From the NCBI RefSeq assembly GCF_014287955.1, contig NZ_JACOPD010000002.1:372001-436000 (forward strand): a stretch of DNA of 64,000 nt, read 5' to 3'. This DNA is from Lachnospira hominis (ex Liu et al. 2021) (GTDB taxonomy: Bacteria > Bacillota > Clostridia > Lachnospirales > Lachnospiraceae). Both the position numbers and the translations under genes were made by a program. Of the stretch, positions 48,668 to 58,186 are shown in pieces (the first letter of the stretch is position 1; every line of letters starts with the position of its first letter). The notes under the pieces were generated by a model that saw nothing but the letters and a program-made list of their open reading frames with translations, was not told where the DNA came from and did no database searches.

Positions 48668-48788
48668 CTCTCTTTTTTATTGTACACATATTCTAGGATA
48701 AATATAACCTATTTTTATAGCTATTACATTAAACTTTTAAAATATCTTCCGAAATCATAAAACACGATATTTCCATGTAAATTAAAAC

Positions 48789-48845
48789 GCTCCTTTCCGT
48801 GCGTGAAGTGATTGTTTCTTCTCACTTGTCCGCCCGAAAAGGAGC
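48789..48845 (-). terminator. Terminator of the GH3 gene
   Basis: The minus strand reads GCTCCTTTTCGGGC ... GCACGGAAAGGAGC, with an inner AAGTGA/TCACTT stem, followed by GTTTTAATTT. Confidence 0.8.
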
Positions 48846-48903
48846 ATATTGTTTCTATTCGTCGGAACTGATTCCGCAAATAATTTTTTTGTGCAATTAT
48901 TGA

Positions 48904-51900
48904 TTACTCTTCATCTTTTCTGCACTTTTTGCCTGTAAGTGCAAATCCCGCACCAAGTGCTGTTACAGCCGCACTTACTGAATACCATAATAATCCGCTT
49001 TCACCTGTTGCAACAGCTTCTTCTGTCTTGGACTGTTCTGTCTTAGATTCATCCGTATTGGTGTCATCTGTTGTTCCCTGGCTGTTTCCGCCGTTTCCGT
49101 TTGAATCATCTGTTCCCGGCGTCGGATTAGGTGTTGGGTCCGGTGTCGGTGTTGGGTCTGGTGTCGGTGTTGGGCCCGGTGTCGGTGTTGGGTCCGGTGT
49201 TTTTTCTTGTGTAGGCATCTTTTCAAAACTTCCAAGATTGTATACATTCGTATATCCTAATTCCATTGCCTTTTTAACAGCACTTTCGGCTCTTACACCT
49301 GATGCACACGCAAAGATAAGCGGTGTGCTCTTGTCATAAATACTAAGTCCCGTCTCCAATGTATCCAACGGAATATTAATTGAGTCGATTGCCCATTTTT
49401 CTTCAAATTCTTCCGCTGTTCTTACATCAATAAGCTTTGCACCGTTTGCGAGCAGAACATTAGCTTCGTCAGGTTCTATCGAATTTCCTCCGATGCTTCC
49501 CATCTCGATTTCTTTTTTGTTTGTTCCGTCGCTGACAGTCATAATATCATTTTCTATAGTCATTATCTTATTATCGAAATCACTGACTTTTTTAAGCTTG
49601 TAACACTTCTGACAGCTTGTAAAAACAATCACAAGTCCGTTATCGCATGATGCGTATAATCTGTCTTTATATACAGCAAGTGCATTTATTGTATACTTAT
49701 CGTTTGCATTGTATGCAACATCTGCTTCGGCAAAATACTCCGTACTAAGTTGTGTCATTGTGCCGTTGCTGTCCTGTATCCATACTTTTGTATTGTCGGT
49801 CAGGTCATTTTTCGTAAGAACTGCTTTTGCACCGCCCCAGTCAACAAACTGAACAGGTGTGTCAATATCTTTTATTTCATCTTCCGAATCGCCTGCACCG
49901 TCGGCATAATACTCTACTATTACAGCAAATATCTGTTTATTGCTGCTGCCGCCGTAAATGTATACAGGATTTTGTGTATCTTTTACTTCAAGACTTACAG
50001 AAGCCACAGAACCCGTACCCGGCTGAGTTGCCTTATTATCTTCGCTTTGATAAACAGTCATGCTTCTTGCAGCATCACCGCCCAAAAATACAGCCGTTAC
50101 CTTACATGGTGCTTTCGGTGTGAAATAAAGGCTTCTCTTTGTCGTGCTTCCCGAACCTGCCTGCCATGCTTTGTTAAATGAATACTCATATGTCTTATCA
50201 TTTGCATCTGTATAGGTATATGTTCCTTTTTTAGAGGCAAGTGTCCATGAACCGTATCCGCAAAGACCGTTTACCGTGTCCGCATAAACAGTTCCATCTG
50301 TACCTCCTGTGAGCTTTGTATAATCAAACTCCTTATTTTCAAGGTTGTAAACTACAATTTCACTGTCCTTAGGTGTCTTGTAAATCTTTTTATATGAATC
50401 GGAAAGCTGTTTTCCGTTTGCATCATATATTGCAAATTTAACTATATCACCCGAAACCGCTCCTGTTTCAATCTCATATTCACCTGTTCCTGATACAACA
50501 GTCTCAACTGTACTCTTAACAGACGAATCTTCATTTAATACCTGTGCCGTAAGCTTGACATCTGATGATTTTACGCTTCCGCGATATTTAATAGTAACTT
50601 TCGCTCTTCCGTTTGTCCTGTTGGCAACCTTACTTATGATATAAGGCAAATCATCATTATTTTCTATGTAATTCAATCTGAAATAATCAAGATTGCTTCC
50701 GTTTGTCTGTACATATACCGTCGTACAGCCGTTCTCATCAAGCAGTCCGTTAAGCTGTGCATTGTATACTACATCCTCGTTAATCGTAAATTGTGTATCT
50801 GCCCATGTATCCCATGTGCCTGTTGCTGCTGCCTGTGAAGATGCGATGAGCTTATCAGGCAATGCACTTTTATCAAGACTTATATTGATTACCGAATCGT
50901 TTTTACCGGCATATCTTGCAGTGATACCGTCAATATTTGATAATTTTACATCCTTATATTCAATCCATGTATCTCCGGCACTGCCGACATTAAAGCCGCC
51001 GCTGCTTCCTTTCTGTGAATCCGTCAGGCTGGCACCGTTGCCGTTATCCGCATACTCTGCTTCTATCTGTGTATTTACATGAACCGTAATTTTTCCGCAA
51101 ATCATATTTTCAAGGTCTGTTGCGGTAATCTGGATTATTCCGTTTCCGTATACCGTAAGATTTCCGTTTTCGTCAACAGATGCGGTCTTACGTACAGAAT
51201 CGTCTGTTTTCTGAACTTTCCATGTAAGTTTTGAATTGTCTATTATTTTTCCGTCTTTATCCGATACGCTTAACGCAATTCCCGTATAAGGTGACGCATT
51301 TGTAATTGTGCCTGTTGCCCCGTTATATTCAGGAATTCCGCCATCACGGTAATCAATCACACCAGATTTGATAATCTCAGGATTTACCGAAGTGATATTG
51401 TAAACAGACTCAAGCTTATCCATATCTACGGAATTCATGTCATTTACAGCTTTTGAAAGAACATTGTCAAGCTCGTCTCTTGTTGAAACTTTTCCGAGAT
51501 TTTCAACGGCCTTATTGTATATATCCGTCACTTCACTGTAATTTTTCTCAGAATAAGCTGACTTTGGAAGTCTGTCAAATGCCGTTTTAAGTTCAGCCTT
51601 TGCATTATCTATTTCAGACTGATAAGGTTTGATTTGTAATTTGTTTACAACAGGATAAGAATCTGTCTTTGTAACACCGTCTACCGTAACAGAAACAGTA
51701 ACCGTTGTTACACCTTCTTTCTTTCCTGATTTTACATTTCCATCAGAATCAACCGAAGCGATGTCATTATCGGCACTCTTATAAGAGACAACTGTATTTT
51801 TATCTGTCAAATCAACCATAACTTCATTAGACATAACAGCCGTTACATTTGATTTGATTACAGAAGCTGCTTCAAGTCCGCTGCCATCTTCGCAAATAAG

Positions 51901-54645
51901 ACCGTCAACCGAAACTCCGTCAGGAATTGCCGTAACATTTTTCAAAACACTGTTAAGTGTTCCCGTAACATCAAATGTCTTTTTATTTGCTGTATCATCT
52001 GCATTTGATGAAATATAAGCCGTATATGTTCCTGTAGGAACAATGTCCTTTTGTGCTGCCTCGTCAAAAAGATACATATCAGCAACATTAAGATTAAATG
52101 TTACTTTCTTTGTCTCTCCCGGAGCAAGCTCAACCTTTTCAAAACCTTTAAGCTGCTTTGCCGGTGTTGTTCCCTTTCCTGCCGCCGGATGTGAAACATA
52201 TAACTGCACTACTTCTTTTCCTGATACTGAACCTGTATTTTTAACATTAACCGAAATTGTTACTTTATCGTTTGCATCTGCTTTTGTTTTGTCAACAGAC
52301 ATATCCGAATATTGGAAATTCGTATAACTTAAACCGTAACCGAAAGGATATACAGGAGTATTTGTATAATACTGATATGTATGTCCCGGATTATTTCCGT
52401 CTGCCTGGATATTATAATCCGTGTATGAGCCTGTTATTCCGCCTATAGTCTTAGTTGTTCCGACAAGCTCCATCTTGTTGACATCGTCATTTTTATACCA
52501 TGTTGTCGATAATCTTCCTGAAGGATTTACCTCCCCCGTAAGGACTTTTCCGAGTGCTGTTCCCTGTGTCTGTCCGTTGTAAGATGTCCACAGTATTGCT
52601 TTGCACTTATCGGCAAAAGGTTCAACATTAATCTGTCCTACAGTCTGCATTACAACAATTGTCTTTTCAGGATATGCTTCTGCAAGTTCCTGTACATGTG
52701 ACTGTGAATCAGGAAGATTTATAGAAGCTCTGTCCTTTGACTCAGACGAATCTGCCGTACCGAAGCCTGCCTGTTTCGGAACAGTTCCCGCATATGCAAT
52801 AATTACGTCTGCATTATCAAGCTCCGTTTTGTATGCTTCAACAGAAAACGGTTTAGCAGAAACACTTGCACTGATATACATATCGGCTTTTCCGTTGTAA
52901 CCGCCGTCCGCACCTGTATATTCACCCTTACATGCCATGTATGAAGAAGTGCTTTCTGTTACCTCTGTCGAAACAGATGCCACAGTAGGTCCGCCGTTTC
53001 CGTATGCAATATTTAACGAACCTCCTTTTCTTCCTCCTGTTGCCATTTCAGCTTCAACAGAAACAACATCAAGAAAATCAACATTGGAAATAACCGCAAC
53101 AGCTTTTGTCGTAACATCTGTAAACGTTCCGTTTGAAAGTGTCATTCCCGATACTTTTTCTGCTTTTGACAAATCAACTTTGCGTTTTGTTCCATCTTTT
53201 AAAATCAGATTGATGCTCTTTATATTAAATAAAGGTTCATCATCAGATACTACACCGAGATGATTTACATCTATATTCTTTTTATCGAGTTCTGTCGTAA
53301 TACCCTGAATAGGCGTAACCGTTTTTGTCGGTGTACTTGAATAATCGCCCAAAGCAAGTGTGTTTGCCATATTTCCGACAACAACCGCTTTCTTTACGCT
53401 GTTTCCGAGCGGAAGTGTGTTATTGTCATTCTTTAAAAGAACCCATGATTCCTCTGCTGTCTTTTCAGCGATTTCAACATGCTCGTCACATTCGATTACA
53501 TCAGAAGATGTTCCCGTGTACGGAGTTTTCTCGTCAAATTCACCTGCCTGGAATCTTTTTAAAAACAACTCGTATACTGTATGCTCAAGTTCTTTTTCAC
53601 TGAGATACCCGTTCATTACGGCAGCCACACCATATAATGTAGACTTGTTACCGCCGCCGAGATTACATTCAAGGTTAAGACCTGACTTATAAACCGTACC
53701 GATATACTGTTCATCAGGAAGTTTATCGTTTCCGAGCATTCCGATTTTAAAGGTGCTGTTGTTAAGCATATATTCACCGGCACCGCAGTCGCTTGTAACA
53801 TATCCCTTAAATCCCCAGCTTCTTCTCAACAAATCTTTAAGAAGATATGAATTTGAAAGAGACGGTATGAAATTATATATATATTCACCGTTTCTGCTTA
53901 CTGTTGTTGCATTATAAGATGACATTACAGAACCCGGATTTGATGACTCCGTAATATTCTGAAATGCCTTTGTATAATAATTTCTCATATTAAATTCCGT
54001 CATAACAGATGTACCGGAACTTCTCTTTGCTTCATTATTATTGGCAGCAAAATGCTTTAATGTTGCTATTGTCTTCAAATAAGTCGTATCATTTCCCTGC
54101 ATGCCGTTTACAAATGCCGCACCGAGCTGACCCGTAAGATATGGGTCCTCTCCCATACTCTCTTCATTTCTTCCCCATCTCGGGTCTCTTGCCATATTAA
54201 TCGTAGGTGACCAATATGAAAGATTATATCTGTCATTCTTTGCTCTCGCCTCTGTAGATGTCGCGTCGGCAAGCTTATATATAAGCTCCGTGTTCCATGT
54301 ATTCGACATTGAAAGAGCTGTCGGAAAACTTGTAGCTGTGCCCTGTCTTGCAACTCCGTGCAAAGCCTCTTTCCAATAATCGTACGGTGCAACGCCGAGT
54401 CTCTCGATTCCCGCAGCCTTATATCCGAGCTGTGCCACCTTTTCTTCAAGTGTCATTCTTGATACCAGGTCTGCCGCACGCTCTTCAAAAGAAAGCGACG
54501 TATCCTGATAAGGCAGAATCTCCTCCGCCTTATTCACGGCAATCTTCGTCTGTGCTTTCGCACTCACCGAACCAATCGGCATAACAATGCCCGGCACTGC
54601 CAATAAAACCGACATTACCAGGGCAAGACCCCTTTTTAACCTCAT
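48904..54645 (-). CDS. Secreted multidomain GH3 glycosidase with C-terminal rhodanese domain
   Basis: 1913 residues from ATG 54645 (GGAGG upstream). In order: signal peptide (1-30); GH3 N-domain with catalytic Asp286 (GYVTSDCGAGEY), of the beta-xylosidase/arabinofuranosidase type; GH3 C-domain with an insertion; Fn3-like (about 785-870); Ig-like (915-1000); helical FIVAR-like (1005-1075); second Ig-like (1080-1190); CBM6-like (1193-1330); further beta domains; rhodanese-like (1725-1812) with Cys1780 in the CASGVR loop; Thr-Pro repeat; hydrophobic helix and KKCRKDEE tail. The end (ATGES before the helix) looks like a non-standard cell-wall or membrane anchor. It probably releases pentoses from plant polysaccharide at the cell surface. 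The divergent AraC gene is the likely regulator. The rhodanese domain on such an enzyme is unexpected. Confidence 0.88.
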   Translation of the reverse strand: MRLKRGLALVMSVLLAVPGIVMPIGSVSAKAQTKIAVNKAEEILPYQDTSLSFEERAADLVSRMTLEEKVAQLGYKAAGIERLGVAPYDYWKEALHGVARQGTATSFPTALSMSNTWNTELIYKLADATSTEARAKNDRYNLSYWSPTINMARDPRWGRNEESMGEDPYLTGQLGAAFVNGMQGNDTTYLKTIATLKHFAANNNEAKRSSGTSVMTEFNMRNYYTKAFQNITESSNPGSVMSSYNATTVSRNGEYIYNFIPSLSNSYLLKDLLRRSWGFKGYVTSDCGAGEYMLNNSTFKIGMLGNDKLPDEQYIGTVYKSGLNLECNLGGGNKSTLYGVAAVMNGYLSEKELEHTVYELFLKRFQAGEFDEKTPYTGTSSDVIECDEHVEIAEKTAEESWVLLKNDNNTLPLGNSVKKAVVVGNMANTLALGDYSSTPTKTVTPIQGITTELDKKNIDVNHLGVVSDDEPLFNIKSINLILKDGTKRKVDLSKAEKVSGMTLSNGTFTDVTTKAVAVISNVDFLDVVSVEAEMATGGRKGGSLNIAYGNGGPTVASVSTEVTESTSSYMACKGEYTGADGGYNGKADMYISASVSAKPFSVEAYKTELDNADVIIAYAGTVPKQAGFGTADSSESKDRASINLPDSQSHVQELAEAYPEKTIVVMQTVGQINVEPFADKCKAILWTSYNGQTQGTALGKVLTGEVNPSGRLSTTWYKNDDVNKMELVGTTKTIGGITGSYTDYNIQADGNNPGHTYQYYTNTPVYPFGYGLSYTNFQYSDMSVDKTKADANDKVTISVNVKNTGSVSGKEVVQLYVSHPAAGKGTTPAKQLKGFEKVELAPGETKKVTFNLNVADMYLFDEAAQKDIVPTGTYTAYISSNADDTANKKTFDVTGTLNSVLKNVTAIPDGVSVDGLICEDGSGLEAASVIKSNVTAVMSNEVMVDLTDKNTVVSYKSADNDIASVDSDGNVKSGKKEGVTTVTVSVTVDGVTKTDSYPVVNKLQIKPYQSEIDNAKAELKTAFDRLPKSAYSEKNYSEVTDIYNKAVENLGKVSTRDELDNVLSKAVNDMNSVDMDKLESVYNITSVNPEIIKSGVIDYRDGGIPEYNGATGTITNASPYTGIALSVSDKDGKIIDNSKLTWKVQKTDDSVRKTASVDENGNLTVYGNGIIQITATDLENMICGKITVHVNTQIEAEYADNGNGASLTDSQKGSSGGFNVGSAGDTWIEYKDVKLSNIDGITARYAGKNDSVINISLDKSALPDKLIASSQAAATGTWDTWADTQFTINEDVVYNAQLNGLLDENGCTTVYVQTNGSNLDYFRLNYIENNDDLPYIISKVANRTNGRAKVTIKYRGSVKSSDVKLTAQVLNEDSSVKSTVETVVSGTGEYEIETGAVSGDIVKFAIYDANGKQLSDSYKKIYKTPKDSEIVVYNLENKEFDYTKLTGGTDGTVYADTVNGLCGYGSWTLASKKGTYTYTDANDKTYEYSFNKAWQAGSGSTTKRSLYFTPKAPCKVTAVFLGGDAARSMTVYQSEDNKATQPGTGSVASVSLEVKDTQNPVYIYGGSSNKQIFAVIVEYYADGAGDSEDEIKDIDTPVQFVDWGGAKAVLTKNDLTDNTKVWIQDSNGTMTQLSTEYFAEADVAYNANDKYTINALAVYKDRLYASCDNGLVIVFTSCQKCYKLKKVSDFDNKIMTIENDIMTVSDGTNKKEIEMGSIGGNSIEPDEANVLLANGAKLIDVRTAEEFEEKWAIDSINIPLDTLETGLSIYDKSTPLIFACASGVRAESAVKKAMELGYTNVYNLGSFEKMPTQEKTPDPTPTPGPTPTPDPTPTPDPTPNPTPGTDDSNGNGGNSQGTTDDTNTDESKTEQSKTEEAVATGESGLLWYSVSAAVTALGAGFALTGKKCRKDEE
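49131..49200. repeat. 18-bp tandem repeats coding a Thr-Pro linker
   Basis: Four copies of an 18-mer (plus strand GGTGTTGGGTCCGGTGTC with single changes) encode TPGPTPTPDPTP-type sequence between the rhodanese domain and the anchor, like other wall-spanning linkers. Confidence 0.85.
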
Positions 54646-54799
54646 AAAAATCCTCCTTACCAAATTACATTTACTTCTAACTGAATATTTTTTATAGAAT
54701 ATAAATCTCTGTATATTCTACTCTTGAATTTTATATGAATATACTTTAGAATAATAGTCAGATTTAGCATAGAATTGCTCAAAAATTGCTGTATTTATT

Positions 54800-54828
54800 T
54801 TGAATTTTTATAAAATTTACACTACTAT
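54800..54828 (+). promoter_or_regulatory. Promoter of the AraC regulator gene
   Basis: TTGAAT and TACTAT separated by 17 bases, 45 bases before the start codon. The GH3 promoter lies on the other strand in the same 227-base gap. Confidence 0.5.
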
Positions 54829-54872
54829 TTTCACAAAAGTCAGTAATTCATACAGCAAAAGGAGGTTATGAC

Positions 54873-55646
54873 ATGGTCCCTTTTTATGAAATTCAGCGTT
54901 CGGACATTAAGATAATTCATAACAAAAGAGAATTAAACTATCCGACACACGTTCACGAACATATGGAGATTCTTTATATATTTGATTTGAGCCAGCATAT
55001 CAACATCGACGGAATAGACTATGAAATCAATGCGGGAGAAGCCGCAATTATTTTTCCGAACACCATTCACACTTATTACAGGGAAGTTTACCGTGACACA
55101 GATGAAATCTGTCTTTTGTTTCTGCCCGGTATATTTAAAGGGTTATTTCAAAATTTTTTCGACGTACAACCCGAAAGTCCTGTGATTACCGACATTGACA
55201 GCTCTGTAAAGCTCGCCTTTAAAGAACTTCTTAGCTGTACTGATTTCACCGAACAGGTCGCCTGGACAATGCTTATTTTTTCAAAATTAATAAAAAAATT
55301 AAATTTGACCCACAAACAGTCCATTCCCGTTGCCGGACTCACCAAAAAAATCACAACTTATATTTCTCTTAATTTCAAAGAAAATATCACACTTGACCTG
55401 CTCGCAAAAGAATTCTGCGTCAGCAAATTTTACATATCGCATACATTTTCCGAAAAATTAAAGGTCAGTCTGTCGGAATACGTTTCATCCATACGTGCAA
55501 AATACGCCGCAGAGCAGCTTTTAAGCACCGACGATTCAATCACAAACATTGCTCTCAATTCCGGATTTTCAAGCCAGAGCACATTTAATCGGACATTCTT
55601 AAAAATTTACGGAATGTCACCGAGGGAATACAGGAATAACTTTTAG
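54873..55646 (+). CDS. AraC family transcriptional regulator
   Basis: 257 residues. N-terminal cupin sensor domain (YPTHVHEHMEILYI; NAGEAAIIFPNTIHTY) that binds a sugar-like ligand, and C-terminal double helix-turn-helix (LDLLAKEFCVSKFYISHTF; SITNIALNSGFSSQSTFNRT with KIYGMSPREYR). GGAGG before the ATG. It is divergent from the GH3 gene and likely activates it in response to a plant-sugar breakdown product (inference). Confidence 0.9.
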   Translation: MVPFYEIQRSDIKIIHNKRELNYPTHVHEHMEILYIFDLSQHINIDGIDYEINAGEAAIIFPNTIHTYYREVYRDTDEICLLFLPGIFKGLFQNFFDVQPESPVITDIDSSVKLAFKELLSCTDFTEQVAWTMLIFSKLIKKLNLTHKQSIPVAGLTKKITTYISLNFKENITLDLLAKEFCVSKFYISHTFSEKLKVSLSEYVSSIRAKYAAEQLLSTDDSITNIALNSGFSSQSTFNRTFLKIYGMSPREYRNNF

Positions 55647-55669
55647 GTTAATCATAACCGATAAAAAAA

Positions 55670-55697
55670 GAGACCTCACTCTCTCGAATGAAGTCTC
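55670..55697 (-). terminator. Terminator of the hydrolase gene
   Basis: The minus strand reads GAGACTTCA ... TGAGGTCTC followed by TTTTTTTATC. Confidence 0.75.
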
Positions 55698-55768
55698 ATA
55701 ACATTTGAACCCGACCTTATTTTAGTTGCTATCGAGTAGCAACAAATGTATTCATAAAACAATTACTT

Positions 55769-56734
55769 TTATCCTACTCTCTCAACTATCCAGTTATAAA
55801 TGTCCTCAAACACTTCCTGTGCGTTTATTTCACTGTGAAGCTCATGGCGGCAGCCATCATATAACTTAAGTTCAACATCATCCATATGTTTTTTATATTT
55901 GTTATAAATACGCTCTACTGCCTTTCCATATTCTCCTACAGGATCCGCATTTCCAGATGCGATAAGAAGCGGAAGCTCCTTTGGTGTCTTTTCGATATTT
56001 GCATCATTAATTACATATCTGATGATTTTTAACATACCTTCATACGCATTAACCGTAAAAAGGAAACTGCATTTTTCATCATTTACATAATCATTTACTA
56101 TATCAGGATTTCTTGTAATCCAGTCCGAATCTGTAACAGGATTTTCTATACGGTTGTTGTATGTCCCGAACATCATCCTGTTAAGCGTTTCGCTTCTGTA
56201 ATGGTCACCATGAAAAAGCTTTGTGAACTTTACAGCTAAAAGTCCTCCGTCAACCATAATCTTTGGCTGGTTGCCGGTTCCTAATATAACAGCCGCATCA
56301 AGTTCATTACCATACATCATAAGATAACGTCTTGTCATAAATGAGCCCATGCTGTGTCCTATAAGAATATATGGCAGTTCAGGAAAACGCTTTTTCATTA
56401 TAATTGTCAGCTTGTGCATATCTTTAACAAGATAAAGTCCGCTGTTATTTCCTTTTGCAAAATATCCCCAGTCATTTTTATCATTAACTGAATCTCCATG
56501 TCCCAGATGGTCATTTCCAGCCACAACAAATCCACGTTCAGTAAGATATAATGCAAGTCCTTCAAATCTTTCTATATGGTCAATCATTCCATGTGCAATC
56601 TGAACCACACCTAAAGGATTTTCATATTTTTCTTTATCAGGATACCATATTACAGTATGTATATCACACACGCCGCTTGTTGATTTAAATATATGTTCTT
56701 CTTTCTTTATTTTTCCAGCTGATGTCTCTGTCAT
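55769..56734 (-). CDS. Alpha/beta hydrolase, monoacylglycerol lipase-like
   Basis: A 321-residue serine hydrolase of the S33/hydrolase-4 group. The oxyanion segment (VVQIAHGMIDHIERF), the nucleophile GHSMGSF, Asp in ASGNADPVG and His in YDGCRHELH form a complete triad. Likely a lysophospholipase or monoacylglycerol lipase. No signal peptide. The start at 56734 overlaps the stop of the LRR gene as ATGA and has GGAG upstream. Confidence 0.9.
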   Translation of the reverse strand: MTETSAGKIKKEEHIFKSTSGVCDIHTVIWYPDKEKYENPLGVVQIAHGMIDHIERFEGLALYLTERGFVVAGNDHLGHGDSVNDKNDWGYFAKGNNSGLYLVKDMHKLTIIMKKRFPELPYILIGHSMGSFMTRRYLMMYGNELDAAVILGTGNQPKIMVDGGLLAVKFTKLFHGDHYRSETLNRMMFGTYNNRIENPVTDSDWITRNPDIVNDYVNDEKCSFLFTVNAYEGMLKIIRYVINDANIEKTPKELPLLIASGNADPVGEYGKAVERIYNKYKKHMDDVELKLYDGCRHELHSEINAQEVFEDIYNWIVERVG

Positions 56735-57570
56735 TGTTTCTCCGTTCCGCCCGCGGCAGCTCCCCAATAAGCACCGCCAAGCTTTCCTTTATATTCTACA
56801 AATTTAACTTTATAAAAAGCTTCCTGTCCTACCTGTCCAACTGTGTCAGGAACACTTACAGTAAGATTGGTGCATTGGCTGAAAGCTCCATATCCGATAT
56901 TTTTTACACTTGACGGAATGCTTAATTCTGTAATACCTGTACATCCTGCAAATGCATAGGTTCCTATTTCTTCAAGTGATGAGCCCATATCAATCTTTGT
57001 AAGCTGTGTATTGCCATAAAATACACCCGAAGCTATTTTTTTAATACCATCAGGCAGCTTATATTCTGATTGTACATTCTGCACAGAAGAAAGAATGTTA
57101 TTAATTATTACAGCTCCATACTGCTCATATTCATTCTTTTCCCATATTGTATTTTTTACAACATTAGTTCCAACCGACTCTATTGTTGACGGAAAATTAA
57201 TAGTTTCAAGATTATAACATCCTAAAAAGGCATTTTCACCTATCGTTTCAACACCTTCGGCAATCGAAATCTCTTTAATATTTGCACAATCCCTAAACGA
57301 TTCTCTTGCAACTGATGTAACTTTAATACCATCAATTTCCGTTGGTATGATAAATGATGACTGCTCTTTTGCCGCATCTGTAAATCCGGTAATTTCTATT
57401 GTCGCATCATCTTTTTTCACATATGTAAACATCTGTGTTCCCGGCTTTTTTCCACAGCCTGCCAAAACAAGCCCACACATCATTACAAGGTAACACAAAA
57501 CCGCAGTTGACATATTTCTTTTAAACATAACACATACTTTTCTGCCAACTTTACTTATAAATGTATACAT
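56731..57570 (-). CDS. Leucine-rich repeat (BspA-type) lipoprotein
   Basis: 279 residues. A lipoprotein signal ends in the lipobox LAGC (about residue 38). Then come LRR_5/BspA repeats (e.g. VTSVARESFRDCANIKEISI; VETIGENAFLGCYNLETI; LEEIGTYAFAGCTGITELSI), a surface-exposed adhesion-type fold. GGAGG before the ATG at 57570. It lies between a NUDIX gene and the hydrolase, all same strand with overlaps or short gaps; the ligand is unknown. Confidence 0.85.
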   Translation of the reverse strand: MYTFISKVGRKVCVMFKRNMSTAVLCYLVMMCGLVLAGCGKKPGTQMFTYVKKDDATIEITGFTDAAKEQSSFIIPTEIDGIKVTSVARESFRDCANIKEISIAEGVETIGENAFLGCYNLETINFPSTIESVGTNVVKNTIWEKNEYEQYGAVIINNILSSVQNVQSEYKLPDGIKKIASGVFYGNTQLTKIDMGSSLEEIGTYAFAGCTGITELSIPSSVKNIGYGAFSQCTNLTVSVPDTVGQVGQEAFYKVKFVEYKGKLGGAYWGAAAGGTEKQ

Positions 57571-57584
57571 TAATTTCCTCCATT

Positions 57585-58181
57585 TTACTTCTGCTTTGAC
57601 CACATATAACAATATGCCTGGCTTCTCGCGGCAAATGGCTGGTTTTTAAGAAGTTCCCTTATCTGTTGTCTTGTATACCATGCTGCCTGTATTTCTTCAA
57701 GTGTTGATGAACTTGGTGCAAATCTTCCTTTTGCTTTTCCGATTACTACAACATTAGTTTCATTAGAAAAACCTATTGCACTGTAACTGTTAATAAGTTT
57801 GTCTTCAACCTTTACAAGTTCAAGTCCCGTCTCTTCTCTTAATTCCCTTGCCGCTGCCTGTTCCGGCGTCTCCCCTGCATCTACAAGCCCTGCCGGAAAA
57901 TTGTATACATAATCATCAACAGCCATTCTGAATTCCCTGTTTAACAATATATGTTCGTCATCTTCATCAGTCATAATAATGACAACTCCGTCAGTCTTTG
58001 GATTTCTAATCTGATCTTCACTGTCAATATTGCGGTTTCTGCTTATCATCTCATATACTTTTTTCTTATTATCTTTTGTTGTATATGTAAGATTATACCT
58101 GTTTATAAATGCACCTTCATGCACCTTTTCTATTCCATTAAATTCCACATCTGCTACCTGCCTTATTCTTAGTATCAGCAT
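57585..58181 (-). CDS. NUDIX hydrolase
   Basis: 198 residues. A complete Nudix box lies at 98-120 (GLVDAGETPEQAAARELREE, then TGL), needed for Mg2+ binding and cleavage of nucleoside-diphosphate linkages. The strand PAGLVDAGE resembles ADP-ribose pyrophosphatases. The N-terminus is uncertain: the first ATG (58181) has no ribosome site, and GTG 58148 after AAGGCAG is an alternative. It lies five bases after the hydrogenase gene. Confidence 0.88.
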   Translation of the reverse strand: MLILRIRQVADVEFNGIEKVHEGAFINRYNLTYTTKDNKKKVYEMISRNRNIDSEDQIRNPKTDGVVIIMTDEDDEHILLNREFRMAVDDYVYNFPAGLVDAGETPEQAAARELREETGLELVKVEDKLINSYSAIGFSNETNVVVIGKAKGRFAPSSSTLEEIQAAWYTRQQIRELLKNQPFAARSQAYCYMWSKQK

Positions 58182-58186
58182 ACAAT

